Shown here piece by piece: positions 26,626 to 34,815 of a stretch of DNA of 54,648 bases (position 1 is the stretch's first letter; every line of letters starts with the position of its first letter). The notes beneath the pieces were generated by a model. It worked only from the letters and a program-made list of their open reading frames with translations. It searched no databases and was not told where the DNA came from. This DNA is from Fibrobacterota bacterium (GTDB lineage: Bacteria; Fibrobacterota; Fibrobacteria; UBA11236): the NCBI GenBank assembly GCA_028287465.1, contig JAQBPO010000057.1:1-54648 (forward strand), in the 5' to 3' direction. The position numbers were made by a program, and so were the translations under genes.

Positions 26626-27258
26626 TTAAAGGAAGCCCGCTCCCGCATCCTGGGAACCGGCCTCGCGCTTCAACTTCGCGAGCTTTTCCTTTTCGCGGTC
26701 CCGTCGCCTGGCCTCTTCCAGTTCGGCCTGCTTCCGGTATTCTTCATCGACCAGCCTGCCGCCGGAATTGCGCCATTCGACCAGGCGCTGCAATTCCCCG
26801 GAGTCGAGCCAGATGCCGTGGCCGAAGCATTGATCGGTGACGACCCCGCTCCGCTTCCCGAAATTGATCCGGTTCATCACCTTGGCGCAGACCGGGCATT
26901 TCCGGTAGGTCACCTTTTCCTCCCGGGGGGCGTTGCGGCTGAGGTCCTCGAGCCGGCGGGTATCCACGAGGAATCCGAACCGGGAGAGATCGCTCAGGAC
27001 CAGGTCCAGCATGAAGAAGGGGAAGAAAAGCCCGAAGCACTTTTCGCATTGGTCGGCGGAGAGGTCCTTATCGGCCGACTTCCCCAGGTCCATGTTCTTC
27101 ATGGGGCCGTCGCACGCCGGGCAGGAACGGCCGGATTCCCTCACCCCTCCCGGTTGCTTCATCAGCAATTCCCGATCGATATCGTTGACGGTCCCGCAAT
27201 ACCCGCAACGGCCCTTGAACGCGGACAGCGGAGCGGAACAGGCCTGGCAGCGGATCAT
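26626..27258 (-). CDS. Zinc-ribbon (zf-TFIIB) protein with coiled-coil tail
   Basis: A 210-residue cytosolic protein with three zinc-knuckle blocks: CxxC pairs at 4/7 and 18/21, CPACDGPM...DQCEKCFG (about 45-80), and CPVCAKVM...DQCFGHGIWLDSGEL (about 125-165). The last is the zf-TFIIB signature of bacterial proteins, with His in place of one cysteine. The C-terminus (about 175-205) is a highly charged coiled coil (EEARRRDREKEKLAKLKRE). It starts 20 bp after the SPFH gene on the same strand, so the two form an operon. The function is unknown; this domain often occurs beside membrane-stress or SPFH proteins. No clear ribosome site precedes ATG 27258, which suggests coupling to the upstream gene. 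Confidence 0.78.
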   Translation of the reverse strand: MIRCQACSAPLSAFKGRCGYCGTVNDIDRELLMKQPGGVRESGRSCPACDGPMKNMDLGKSADKDLSADQCEKCFGLFFPFFMLDLVLSDLSRFGFLVDTRRLEDLSRNAPREEKVTYRKCPVCAKVMNRINFGKRSGVVTDQCFGHGIWLDSGELQRLVEWRNSGGRLVDEEYRKQAELEEARRRDREKEKLAKLKREAGSQDAGAGFL

Positions 27259-27278
27259 GGCGGTCGGAGGCGGAAGGA

Positions 27279-28289
27279 CTAGAGGTCCTTCAGGATTTCC
27301 CGCTTCTTCGCGTCGTACTCGCTTTCGCTGATCAGCTTCTCGTCGAAAAGGCCCTTGAGCTTGCGCAGGCGGGACAGGGATCCTTCCGATGCGTCCGCGC
27401 CGGATCCGGCCGTGGAGGCCACGGACGCGGAGGCCATTCCCGCCAGGGCCGACCCGGTTCCCGCGCCCACCAGGACCCCGGCCGCCCCGCCTTCGTTGCG
27501 CGCGGCATCCCTCAGGGCCATCAAGCGCTGCAGCTCGCCATATGAGATGCCCAGCTTGTCGGCCGCGTGCCGATCGGCCAGCTTGTCCGAAATCTGCCCG
27601 ATGCGCTGTTTGGTACCCTCGTCGAAATCCGTCCCTTCGATGCCGAAATCCCCTATCACGAAACCCAGCTTCGCGAAATCGGGGCGCAGGCGTTCGAGCG
27701 CTCCGGCCGCGATCTCGTTGCGGCGCGAGTCGATTTCCAGGTACGCCAGTTTCTTCTCGGCCAGGTAGGCGCTGAGGACGGGAACCAGGCGGCTGAGCAA
27801 TGCCTCCCGCAGGTCGGAAACCAGGTAGCTGTCCCGGGCCCCCACCACGCTCAGGAAGAATTTCTCCGGTTCCGCGATCTGGCAGCTGAAATTGCCGAAG
27901 GCCTTGAGGGCCACGGGAAATCCGAATTCCGGATCCTCGTACTTGATCGGCGAGACCGTCCCCCACTTCTGGTTGAGGATGCGCGTCTTGCGGAAGAAAT
28001 AGATGCCGGTCTTGTGATCGCTCTCGAAGGCCTGCATGGATTTCGTGAGGGTGGTCCAGAAGGGGATGTTTTCGGTGGAAAGCCGGATCGAGCCTTCCCG
28101 ATCCAGTACGTTGCGGACCTTGCCCTCGTACACGAACAGGCATCCCTGGCCGGGATTGGCGATCAGGCGGGAGGCGTTCTTGATCTCATCGCCGTCCTCG
28201 GACCATTTGCGGAAGAGTTCGTCCTCGCCAGGGCTCTCCCATTCGATGACCGAACGGAGCTGCCTGCGGATCGGATCGAAGAGTCCCAT
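27279..28289 (-). CDS. SPFH/band-7 family protein with SHOCT domain
   Basis: A 336-residue protein of the YdjI/virion-core-like SPFH branch. The SPFH region (about 20-240) begins IEWESPGEDELFRKW and contains FVYEGKVRNVLDREG and TTLTKSMQAFESDHKTGIYF. An Ala/Gly-rich stretch (about 265-300) follows, then a C-terminal SHOCT motif (about 308-336, LKGLFDEKLISESEYDAKKREIL). There is no transmembrane segment. SPFH proteins of this type form large assemblies, and SHOCT is a short oligomerisation motif. ATG 28289 is supported by AAAGG upstream and by the MGLFDPI opening seen in this family. It is the first gene of a two-gene operon with the zf-TFIIB protein. Confidence 0.85.
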   Translation of the reverse strand: MGLFDPIRRQLRSVIEWESPGEDELFRKWSEDGDEIKNASRLIANPGQGCLFVYEGKVRNVLDREGSIRLSTENIPFWTTLTKSMQAFESDHKTGIYFFRKTRILNQKWGTVSPIKYEDPEFGFPVALKAFGNFSCQIAEPEKFFLSVVGARDSYLVSDLREALLSRLVPVLSAYLAEKKLAYLEIDSRRNEIAAGALERLRPDFAKLGFVIGDFGIEGTDFDEGTKQRIGQISDKLADRHAADKLGISYGELQRLMALRDAARNEGGAAGVLVGAGTGSALAGMASASVASTAGSGADASEGSLSRLRKLKGLFDEKLISESEYDAKKREILKDL

Positions 28290-28340
28290 GGGTCGCCGCC
28301 TTTCAAGGACCGCTCTCCGGATGTCCGGAACGGTCCGGTT

Positions 28341-28346
28341 AGTATA
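28341..28346 (-). promoter_or_regulatory. Possible -10 element of the SPFH operon
   Basis: TATACT on the minus strand, 52 bp before the SPFH start. No good -35 sits 16-18 bp upstream, so this is a weak call. Confidence 0.3.
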
Positions 28347-28442
28347 CCACAACCTTTTAAGGGACGGAATGGGGCTTTCCATGGCGCCCCGCTTGGGTTA
28401 TTTTCGGTCCCGGATCGCCCTCCCGAAGAAAGAACCGGAACC

Positions 28443-29375
28443 ATGCCTGGAAAACTGCAGACCATCCTGGGTGCCAACGGAACCATCGGTTCCCCGCTCG
28501 CCAAGGAGCTCCGCGCCTATACGGACCGTATCCGGCTGGTCAGCCGCAACCCGCGCAAGGCCGATCCGGAAGATGAGTTGATGCCCGCGGATCTTTCCCT
28601 GCCCGGCCAGGTGGATAAGGCCGTGGCCGGATCGGACATCGTCTACCTTACCATCGGTTTCGAGTACGACCTCAAAGTCTGGCGCGAGCGCTGGCCCAAG
28701 CTCATGCGCGATACCCTGGACGCCTGCGCGAAGCATGGCGCCAAGCTGGTCTTCTTCGACAATGTCTATATGTACGCCAAGTCCGCCATGCCCCGCATGA
28801 CCGAGGATTCCCCCATCGACCCGCCCAGCCGGAAAGGAGAGGTCCGGAGGCGGATCGCCGACATGCTCCTCGACGACGCGAAGGCGGGAAAGGTCAAGGC
28901 CCTGATCGCGCGCTCGGCCGATTTCTACGGGCCGGACAACGACAAGAGCTTCCTGATCGAGGTGGTGTACAAGAACCTGGCGAAGGGCAAGAAGCCGAAC
29001 TGGTTCATGGACGCGGACAAGCGCCATTCCTTCACCTTCACTCCGGATGCGGCCAAGGCCACGGCCTTGCTGGGGAATACGGAAGACGCCTACGGCCAGG
29101 TCTGGCACCTGCCCACGGATCCGGCCGCGCTCACGGGGCGGGAAATGGCCGCCCTGTTCGCTGGGGAAATGGGGGGTCCCGCGGGCGTTTCCGTCCTGCC
29201 GATGTGGATGCTGAGATTGATTGGCGTGTTCATGCCCATGATGCGGGAGATGCCGGAAATGATGTACCAGTACGATCGCGACTACATCTTCGACTCATCC
29301 AAATTCGACGCGCGCTTCGGGTCCGGGGCCACGCCCTACGCGGAAGGCGTGAAACGCACGGTCACAAAGGCCTGA
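28443..29375 (+). CDS. NAD(P)-dependent epimerase/dehydratase-type oxidoreductase
   Basis: A 310-residue short-chain (extended SDR) fold protein. It starts with a Rossmann motif, QTILGANGTIGSPLAKEL (GxxGxxG), and keeps VFFDNVYMYA, where the Tyr and spacing fit the SDR active site, then IARSADFYGPDN and DAAKATALL, typical of atypical SDRs that act on nucleotide sugars or serve as NmrA-like regulators. The substrate cannot be assigned. ATG 28443 is chosen because the Rossmann strand begins at residue 5; the reading frame is open far upstream but overlaps the SPFH gene on the other strand. It converges with the DUF72 gene, 9 bp apart. Confidence 0.8.
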   Translation: MPGKLQTILGANGTIGSPLAKELRAYTDRIRLVSRNPRKADPEDELMPADLSLPGQVDKAVAGSDIVYLTIGFEYDLKVWRERWPKLMRDTLDACAKHGAKLVFFDNVYMYAKSAMPRMTEDSPIDPPSRKGEVRRRIADMLLDDAKAGKVKALIARSADFYGPDNDKSFLIEVVYKNLAKGKKPNWFMDADKRHSFTFTPDAAKATALLGNTEDAYGQVWHLPTDPAALTGREMAALFAGEMGGPAGVSVLPMWMLRLIGVFMPMMREMPEMMYQYDRDYIFDSSKFDARFGSGATPYAEGVKRTVTKA

Positions 29376-29384
29376 TGGCGGGTT

Positions 29385-30149
29385 TCAAGAAGAAGGGATC
29401 GAGGGTGCCCCGCGGGATACGTTCTCGATGAGGGCCATCGCGTCCGGGATGGCATGCCTCTCGGCGGTATTGTCGAAGATGCAATAGGTCTCGCCGCTCT
29501 CCGCTTCCCGGGCCTGGGTTCCGGCCAGTCCTTCCAGGAAATCCGGGGAGTATGCCGAGTAGTACATCCTGGGCGAACCATGCAGCCGGCGGTACACGAA
29601 GCCGTCCCAACCTCCCGGCGCCGAAGCCTCCGGTACGGCCGCCGGATCCGCCGCCACCCGGGCCGCGGAGAATCCCGCCAGGAAATCCCCAGCGTCTTTG
29701 CTGAACCAGGTCGCATGCCGCGGTTCCAGGGCCACCTGGCCGGAATGCCTCTTCCTCAAACCGGCGAGGAAGGCACCCGCCGTCGCCTCCTCCCATTTCA
29801 GGCTGGGAGGGAGTTGCACCAGCAACGGACCGAGCTTTTCCCCCAGGCCCGTCGCCTCTTCCAGGAATCGATCCATGGGCGCTTCGAATGCGCGCAGGCG
29901 GAGATCATGGGTCAGGGTCTTGGGGACCTTGACGCAAAAACGGAAACCGTCGGGAACGGAATCCGCCCATTTTACATAGGTGGCCCTCTTATGGGGCCGG
30001 TAGAAACTGGAGTTGATTTCCACGCAGGGAAAGACCGCCGCGTAACGCTGCAGATGGGTTCCGGCTCCGGGAAAGAGCGGTTGCAGGGCCTTGTCCAAGG
30101 CCCAACCCGCGCACCCGATCCGGATGAGCGGGCCGGTCGCCGAGGTCAA
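29385..30149 (-). CDS. DUF72 (YecE-like) family protein
   Basis: A 254-residue cytosolic protein of the DUF72 TIM-barrel family. Family blocks are IRIGCAGW at the N-terminus, VEINSSFYRP, FRFCVKVPKTLTHD, LLVQLPPSL, ALEPRHATW and YRRLHGSPRMY. No reaction is established for the family, although its barrel resembles endonuclease IV-type folds. The start is a TTG at 30149, 7 bp after the stop of the BON lipoprotein gene on the same strand; no ATG or GTG precedes the first conserved strand, so TTG is likely. Translation probably depends on the upstream gene. Confidence 0.82.
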   Translation of the reverse strand: MTSATGPLIRIGCAGWALDKALQPLFPGAGTHLQRYAAVFPCVEINSSFYRPHKRATYVKWADSVPDGFRFCVKVPKTLTHDLRLRAFEAPMDRFLEEATGLGEKLGPLLVQLPPSLKWEEATAGAFLAGLRKRHSGQVALEPRHATWFSKDAGDFLAGFSAARVAADPAAVPEASAPGGWDGFVYRRLHGSPRMYYSAYSPDFLEGLAGTQAREAESGETYCIFDNTAERHAIPDAMALIENVSRGAPSIPSS

Positions 30150-30156
30150 AAGGGAT

Positions 30157-30858
30157 TCAGTCGTTGCTGCCGGCGCCTACGCGCTCGGTGACCTTCATCT
30201 CGTCGCTGACCTTGGACGCGCCGCCGGCGACCTTGCCTGCCACGCGAGCGATTTCCTTCTTGGCTTCCGGGGAGGCCACGGTCCCGTGCAATCGCACCTT
30301 GCCGTTGTCGACGGTGATCTTGACATCGTCGGCGTCCTTGGAAGCCTTCTTGTCATCCTTCAAGGCGGCGCGGAGGCGGGTCAGGGTCTTTTTGTCCGCC
30401 TCGGTCACGCCCTTGTCCCCGCCGACGACGTCGCCCACGTCGCGGGTGGTCTGGCGGGCCTCTTCCTGGATCTTGCCGCCCACGGTCTGGGCGCCTTCCT
30501 TGACATCGCGGGTGGACTGGCGGGATTCCTCGTTCACCTTGCCGGACGCGGTCTTGCCGCCCTCGGTCGCCTTGCCCGTGGCCGCGCCCTTTTCGCCGCG
30601 GAGGGAGTCGATGATGGCGCTGGTTCCCGAATTGTTGTAATGGTCCTTGTCGGCGGCCTTGGCCGCTTCATCCCGGGTATCCGCCGCGGCCTTATCGGTC
30701 GAGTTGGCCGCGTTGTCGGCGCCTTCCTTCACGTCGCGGTTGGTCTGCCGCGCCTCTTCCGCCGTTTTCGCGGAGGCGTCGTTCGCGTCGCGTTTCGCTT
30801 CGCGGTTGCATGCGGTCATGCCGATTATCGCCGAAATTGCCAGAATCGCTGCTTTCAT
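30157..30858 (-). CDS. Repeat-rich BON-domain lipoprotein
   Basis: A 233-residue periplasmic lipoprotein (signal peptide, GMTAC with C17). The middle (about 20-150) is highly charged, Ala/Lys/Asp-rich and contains three copies of a 14-residue element of the form EEARQTxRDVKEGA (34-47, 110-123, 132-145). The pattern is like LEA-type or CsbD-like stress proteins and should be helical or disordered. The C-terminus (about 150-228) is a BON domain (VKITVDNGKVRLHGTV), which usually binds phospholipid and protects the envelope in osmotic stress. ATG 30858 has AAGGAG 6 nt upstream and a promoter 22 bp further up. Confidence 0.85.
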   Translation of the reverse strand: MKAAILAISAIIGMTACNREAKRDANDASAKTAEEARQTNRDVKEGADNAANSTDKAAADTRDEAAKAADKDHYNNSGTSAIIDSLRGEKGAATGKATEGGKTASGKVNEESRQSTRDVKEGAQTVGGKIQEEARQTTRDVGDVVGGDKGVTEADKKTLTRLRAALKDDKKASKDADDVKITVDNGKVRLHGTVASPEAKKEIARVAGKVAGGASKVSDEMKVTERVGAGSND

Positions 30859-30879
30859 GATTTCTCCTTGGTGCGACCC

Positions 30880-30908
30880 ATTACAAGGCCGGTTCCGGGT
30901 TTTCCCAA
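30880..30908 (-). promoter_or_regulatory. Promoter of the BON lipoprotein gene
   Basis: Minus strand: TTGGGA (30908-30903), a 17-bp spacer, TGTAAT (30885-30880), 21 bp before the start codon. The short distance would put the transcript start about 15 nt from the ATG, just upstream of AAGGAG. Confidence 0.45.
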
Positions 30909-30940
30909 GGCGAATATATGTTCTGGGGAGGGAGGGGGTT

Positions 30941-30978
30941 AAAAAAAAGCGCGTCGCGGGTCTTTTCCGCGGACGCGC
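30941..30978 (-). terminator. Intrinsic terminator of the beta-propeller gene
   Basis: Minus strand: a GC-rich stem of 11 pairs with one bulged C (arms 30967-30978 and 30949-30960), a 6-nt loop, then eight T residues (30948-30941). It lies 51 bp after the stop at 31030. Confidence 0.9.
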
Positions 30979-31029
30979 CTGAAGCAGGGCTGTCGATCAA
31001 CCCGTAACGCCCCGGAGGATCTGGGCCGT

Positions 31030-32106
31030 TCAGGAGCGCGGGAAGGACAACCCCGGGTACCGCCGCTGCGCGGTCCCGATACGTTTGCCGCGGGTATCGA
31101 AGCGACGCCCGCCCGCTACGGCTCCGGAAACGAGCGGGTGGGCCCGGCCGGCAATGCGGACCGGCAGTCCCGAAGTGGCGTAGTTGAAACCGACCTCCCC
31201 CATGTACCACATCTTGAATCCGTCGCCGGACTTCATCACCGTGGCGGTGGCGCCCGCGAACAGAGCGCCCTTGGGCAGGGTACCGGGCACCTTGGTCCAG
31301 GCGATCCCGTCCGTCGAGGTGGCGTAGCCGGTCATAAGGTCGCCGGCGGTATCGGCGCCGCAGTACCACATGCGGTACGTGGAACCGTCCTTGACCACGG
31401 AACTGAAGAAGGCCATCGCTCCGTCGAATTTGTCCGCCGAACCCGTTTCCACCACCGCGCCGCCGGCGCCTGGGCCGGCCACCTTGGTCCAGGCCACCCC
31501 GTCCGGAGAGGAGGCATGCTGGATCACGTAGGAAATGGATGACCCGACCACCTTAACCCGGCTGTACCACATCTTATACCCGCTGCCGTCCTTGATGACG
31601 TTGGGGCAGGCGATGGCCGGCGAACCGTTCCCGTCCATGGCGAGGTCATAGACGCTCATGTCGGTGGCGGGCCCGTCCACCCGCGTCCAATCCTTTCCGT
31701 CCAGGGACCATGCCATGCCTATGTTTCCGCCATGGGGTCCGCCGCCCCAGTACCACATCTTCAAGGTGTCCCCTTCCGAGATCAGGGAGGCCTGGCCGAG
31801 CTTCTTGCTGTCGAATCGGGTGCTCGTGGTCGAAAGCCCCAGGCAGACGGAGTCCACCAGGCTCCAAGCCACGCCATCGTCGGAAACCGCATGGCCGAGG
31901 GTTTCCTTGGACGCGGCGGACTTGCGCGTGTAATACATATGGTATTTCCCCTTATGGACCACCACGCTCGGAGCATAGGGTTCCAGGGCATTGGGATCGA
32001 TGGATACCGCCATGACCGGATTGCCGGCATGGGGCGTCCATTCCACCTGGGCCATGGCGGAGGCGGCCAGCGAAGCGATCGAAACAAGCAAAACGGGGTA
32101 TCTCAT
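31030..32106 (-). CDS. Secreted five-bladed beta-propeller glycosidase-like protein
   Basis: A 358-residue exported protein. A signal peptide (about 1-20) precedes a repeated motif of the form 'GVAWTKV...MWYxG' with blades at SDDGVAWSLV, SLDGKDWTRV, SPDGVAWTKV and STDGIAWTKV, each followed by YKMWYS- or YRMWYCG-type strands. This pattern belongs to the five-bladed propellers of GH43/GH32/GH130-like glycosidases and related uncharacterised proteins. The catalytic carboxylates cannot be placed with confidence, so hydrolase or phosphorylase activity is unproved. The C-terminal ~45 residues (RRFDTRGKRIG...YPGLSF) look like a short sorting tag. ATG 32106 is chosen because GGAG lies 6 nt upstream. 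Its terminator is strong and its promoter is at 32141-32170. Confidence 0.75.
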   Translation of the reverse strand: MRYPVLLVSIASLAASAMAQVEWTPHAGNPVMAVSIDPNALEPYAPSVVVHKGKYHMYYTRKSAASKETLGHAVSDDGVAWSLVDSVCLGLSTTSTRFDSKKLGQASLISEGDTLKMWYWGGGPHGGNIGMAWSLDGKDWTRVDGPATDMSVYDLAMDGNGSPAIACPNVIKDGSGYKMWYSRVKVVGSSISYVIQHASSPDGVAWTKVAGPGAGGAVVETGSADKFDGAMAFFSSVVKDGSTYRMWYCGADTAGDLMTGYATSTDGIAWTKVPGTLPKGALFAGATATVMKSGDGFKMWYMGEVGFNYATSGLPVRIAGRAHPLVSGAVAGGRRFDTRGKRIGTAQRRYPGLSFPRS

Positions 32107-32140
32107 GGGTTTCTCCAAGTTTGTCGGGTTGGACTTGTCC

Positions 32141-32170
32141 AGTATCCACTCATCCGGTCCGGTCCGGCAA
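32141..32170 (-). promoter_or_regulatory. Promoter of the beta-propeller gene
   Basis: Minus strand: TTGCCG (32170-32165), an 18-bp spacer, GATACT (32146-32141), 34 bp before the ATG. A possible extended -10 for the plus-strand gene, TGCTAATTT (32180-32188), lies just beyond it, so the promoters are divergent. Confidence 0.45.
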
Positions 32171-32204
32171 CCTTTTCATTGCTAATTTCCGTTACGGAAG
32201 ACAC

Positions 32205-32732
32205 ATGGAACAACCCGCTTGGGCCATCCTGGCCGCCCATTCCGCCCTCACCCTGGCCGCGGCCAAGAGCCATGGGCGGCAGATCCGCCTGGAACGGGAG
32301 CGGTACGGTTACCTGAAGGCGGACTTCGGCGCGCGGAACCCGGCCTTCGTGGAGGCCCTATGGCGCCGGGACCGGATCCTGTTCTGGAGCGTATTCGCGG
32401 GGGCCATGGCGATGGCCCTCGCCTTTATCGGAATGAAGGCCGGATCCGGCTTCGGATCCGGAACGTCCCCGCCTCCGGCTTTCATGCTCGACATGCCGCC
32501 CTGGGAATCCTACCTGTTGCTGGCGGCCGTCTGGCCCTTCATCCTAGCATTCATGGTTTCGGGACTCGCCAGCCTGGCCAGGCTGGCCCTCGCGTCCCCC
32601 ATGGGTAACACCTCAGGTACCCCATCCGCGCGGGTGAGCCGGGATCCCTGGCCGGCCTCCCTGGCCTGGTGGTCCTTGACCTTCGCTTTGACCGCCCTGA
32701 TCGGCGCCGCCGTGGCCGGAATCCTGCCATGA
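32205..32732 (+). CDS. Membrane protein, unknown function
   Basis: A 175-residue protein with a short hydrophobic N-terminus (AWAILAAHSALTLAAA), a charged segment (KSHGRQIRLERERYGYLKADF) and three probable membrane helices, near 60-78, 103-127 and 152-172. No family is recognised. ATG 32205 has GGAAG 5 nt upstream. Sixteen bases separate it from the DUF3817 gene, so the two are probably co-transcribed. Confidence 0.6.
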   Translation: MEQPAWAILAAHSALTLAAAKSHGRQIRLERERYGYLKADFGARNPAFVEALWRRDRILFWSVFAGAMAMALAFIGMKAGSGFGSGTSPPPAFMLDMPPWESYLLLAAVWPFILAFMVSGLASLARLALASPMGNTSGTPSARVSRDPWPASLAWWSLTFALTALIGAAVAGILP

Positions 32733-32748
32733 TTGTAAATTTCCAGGG

Positions 32749-33093
32749 ATGGATTCCCTGACCCGTTCCCGCTTCGGTTGGCTGCGCATCTTCGCCTTTC
32801 TGGAAGGCGTATCCTTCGTGCTGTTGCTTTTCATCGCCATGCCCCTGAAATACCTGGCCGGCCAGCCCGAATACGTCCGGGCCATCGGCATGGCCCATGG
32901 GGTCCTTTTCCTGGCCTATCTCCCGCTGGTCCTGTCCGCCAAGGCCGAGTTCGATTGGCCCTTGGGGAAAACCGCGCTCGCCATGCTGGCCTCGCTCCTG
33001 CCCTTCGGTACGTTCTGGGCGGAGTACCGTATTTTCCGTCCCGCCGCAGCGGAAGCCGCCGCGGCCCATGGCGCCGGGGCCCCCGCGATCTGA
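32749..33093 (+). CDS. DUF3817 family integral membrane protein
   Basis: A 114-residue protein with three hydrophobic helices. The conserved layout FAFLEGVSFVLLLFIAMPLKY, IGMAHGVLFLAYL and PFGTFWAEYRI matches the DUF3817 family of small bacterial inner-membrane proteins of unknown function. An Ala-rich cytosolic tail (AAAEAAAAHGAGA) ends the protein. It follows another membrane protein by 16 bp and precedes the DUF2911 gene by 54 bp. Confidence 0.85.
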   Translation: MDSLTRSRFGWLRIFAFLEGVSFVLLLFIAMPLKYLAGQPEYVRAIGMAHGVLFLAYLPLVLSAKAEFDWPLGKTALAMLASLLPFGTFWAEYRIFRPAAAEAAAAHGAGAPAI

Positions 33094-33147
33094 TTCTCCC
33101 CAAGGGGAGGTCCGCCGCCGTTCATCCATTCCAATCAAGGAGATCCC

Positions 33148-34074
33148 ATGTCGATTCGAAAACCATCCCCGCGATTCCCGTTCGCGGTTCGCGGCAAGGC
33201 CCCTCGCTCCTTCGCCCGCCTCGCATTTTCGCTCCTCCTCGGCCTGTCCGCCACGGCGGCCTGGAGCCAACCCGCGGTCGTCCTGCCCCAGGCCAGTCCG
33301 GCGGCCTCGGTTTCGCAGGCGATTGGATATACCCGGGTTACGGTCGAGTACCACCGCCCGGGAGTCAAGGGAAGAGAGATTTGGGGTGTCCTGGTCCCTT
33401 ACGGCAAGGTATGGAGGGCGGGCGCGAATGACGCCACGGTGATCGAATTCAGCACCGACGTTTCGATCCAGGGCCATCCCCTCCCCAAGGGCCGGTACGG
33501 ATTCTTCATTCTTCCCGACAAAGGCGAATGGACCCTGATCTTCAGCAAGACCTCCAAGACGTGGGGGGCCTTCACCTATGATCAGAAGGACGATGCCTTG
33601 CGCGTCAAGGCGGCGCCGGGGCCCTCGGAGTTCCAGGAACGCCTGGCGTACGGTTTCGACGATTTGACGGACAGCAGCGCGACCCTCTTCCTCCGGTGGG
33701 AGAAGACCCGGGTCGCCGTGCCTCTCACGGTCGAGTTCCGGGAGACGGCCAAGGCCAATATCAAGGCCGGGCTGCCCAAGGCCAAGCCCGGCGAGGGCGA
33801 AGCCTACGAATGGCTCAACTCGGCCCGATTCTATTGGACCTACGGCATCGACCGGAAGCAGGCGATGGAATGGGTGGATAAATCCATCCAGATCAGACCC
33901 ATGTTCGCCAATCTCTGGGCCAAGGCCGAATGGCTGGCGGAAGAGAAGAAGTTCGCCGAAGCCTACAGGCAGGCGGACCTGGCCAAGGCCGAAGCGGCCA
34001 AGGATCCCAATCCCGTGCCGCTGCGGAAGTTGATGGCGAAGTCCATGGAGACGTGGCCCAAGGCCGGAAAGTGA
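33148..34074 (+). CDS. Exported DUF2911 protein with C-terminal helical repeat region
   Basis: A 308-residue exported protein. After a 41-residue N-terminal signal region (cut after AWS), the DUF2911 beta-sandwich spans about 45-205, with the family blocks VTVEYHRPGVKGREIWG, VWRAGANDATVIEFS, PLPKGRYGFFILP and WTLIFSKTSKTWGAF. The C-terminal ~90 residues are helical and TPR-like (RKQAMEWVDKSIQI, KFAEAYRQADLAKAEAA). This arrangement is common in Bacteroidota, Fibrobacterota and their relatives; the function is not known. ATG 33148 has AAGGAGAT 5 nt upstream. It lies 34 bp before tag, on the same strand. Confidence 0.88.
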   Translation: MSIRKPSPRFPFAVRGKAPRSFARLAFSLLLGLSATAAWSQPAVVLPQASPAASVSQAIGYTRVTVEYHRPGVKGREIWGVLVPYGKVWRAGANDATVIEFSTDVSIQGHPLPKGRYGFFILPDKGEWTLIFSKTSKTWGAFTYDQKDDALRVKAAPGPSEFQERLAYGFDDLTDSSATLFLRWEKTRVAVPLTVEFRETAKANIKAGLPKAKPGEGEAYEWLNSARFYWTYGIDRKQAMEWVDKSIQIRPMFANLWAKAEWLAEEKKFAEAYRQADLAKAEAAKDPNPVPLRKLMAKSMETWPKAGK

Positions 34075-34108
34075 CCGCGTCCTTCCCCCATCCGGAACGC
34101 GGATTCCC

Positions 34109-34759
34109 ATGGCGAAGGGAGACGTAACCTGCCGGTGTCCCTGGGTGGACCTGGAAAAACCCGACTACGTGGCGTATCACGACCTGGAATGGGGCGTCCC
34201 CGTGCACGACGATCGTCGCCTGTTCGAATTCCTCACCCTGGAAGCCGCCCAGGCCGGGCTCAGCTGGTATACCGTCCTGCGCAAGCGGGAGAACTACCGC
34301 GCCGCGTTCGCCGGATTCGATCCGGCCAAGGTGGCCCGCTTCGACGCCGGTAAGGTGGAACGCCTGATGGCCGACGCGGGCATCATCCGCAACCGCGCGA
34401 AGATCCTAGCGGCCGTCAACAATGCCAAACGGTTCCTGGAAGTGCAAAAGGAGTTCGGGAGCTTCGACGCCTATATCTGGGGATTCGTGGGCGGAAAACC
34501 CAAGGTCAACGCGTTGAGGACCAAGGCCGACTACACGGCCACCAGCGCGGAATCGGACGCCATGAGCAAGGACCTGAAAAAGCGGGGTTTCAAGTTCGTG
34601 GGTTCGACCATCTGCTATGCGCATATGCAGGCCACCGGCATGGTGAACGATCATGTCCTGGCCTGTTTCCGCCGTGAGGCGATCCTGCGCGGGGAATTCC
34701 CCGGAACCGGAACCCCGGCGCGCCCCGCGAAGAAGGCTTCCAATCCCGAGCCACCCTGA
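34109..34759 (+). CDS. tag: DNA-3-methyladenine glycosylase I
   Basis: A 216-residue base-excision repair enzyme that removes 3-methyladenine from alkylated DNA. The protein follows Tag from end to end: CPW near the N-terminus, YHDLEWGVP, EAAQAGLSWYTVLRKRENYR, ICYAHMQATGMVNDH and LACFR. The four zinc ligands of the Tag family are present as C10, H24, H182 and C186. The C-terminal ~25 residues (PGTGTPARPAKKASNPEPP) are a non-conserved tail. It begins 34 bp after the DUF2911 gene and probably shares its transcript. Confidence 0.95.
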   Translation: MAKGDVTCRCPWVDLEKPDYVAYHDLEWGVPVHDDRRLFEFLTLEAAQAGLSWYTVLRKRENYRAAFAGFDPAKVARFDAGKVERLMADAGIIRNRAKILAAVNNAKRFLEVQKEFGSFDAYIWGFVGGKPKVNALRTKADYTATSAESDAMSKDLKKRGFKFVGSTICYAHMQATGMVNDHVLACFRREAILRGEFPGTGTPARPAKKASNPEPP

Positions 34760-34764
34760 CCGGA

Positions 34765-34800
34765 CCCGCCGATCGGAACTTCCGCCATCCGATCGGCGGG
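34765..34800. terminator. Long hairpin between convergent tag and chitinase genes
   Basis: A 13-bp perfect inverted repeat, CCCGCCGATCGGA (34765-34777) and TCCGATCGGCGGG (34788-34800), with a 10-nt loop, filling most of the 56-bp gap between two stop codons. No T-tract follows on either strand, so it may act as a roadblock or bidirectional, Rho-assisted terminator. Confidence 0.6.
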
Positions 34801-34815
34801 CCCTGGAACGCTCCG

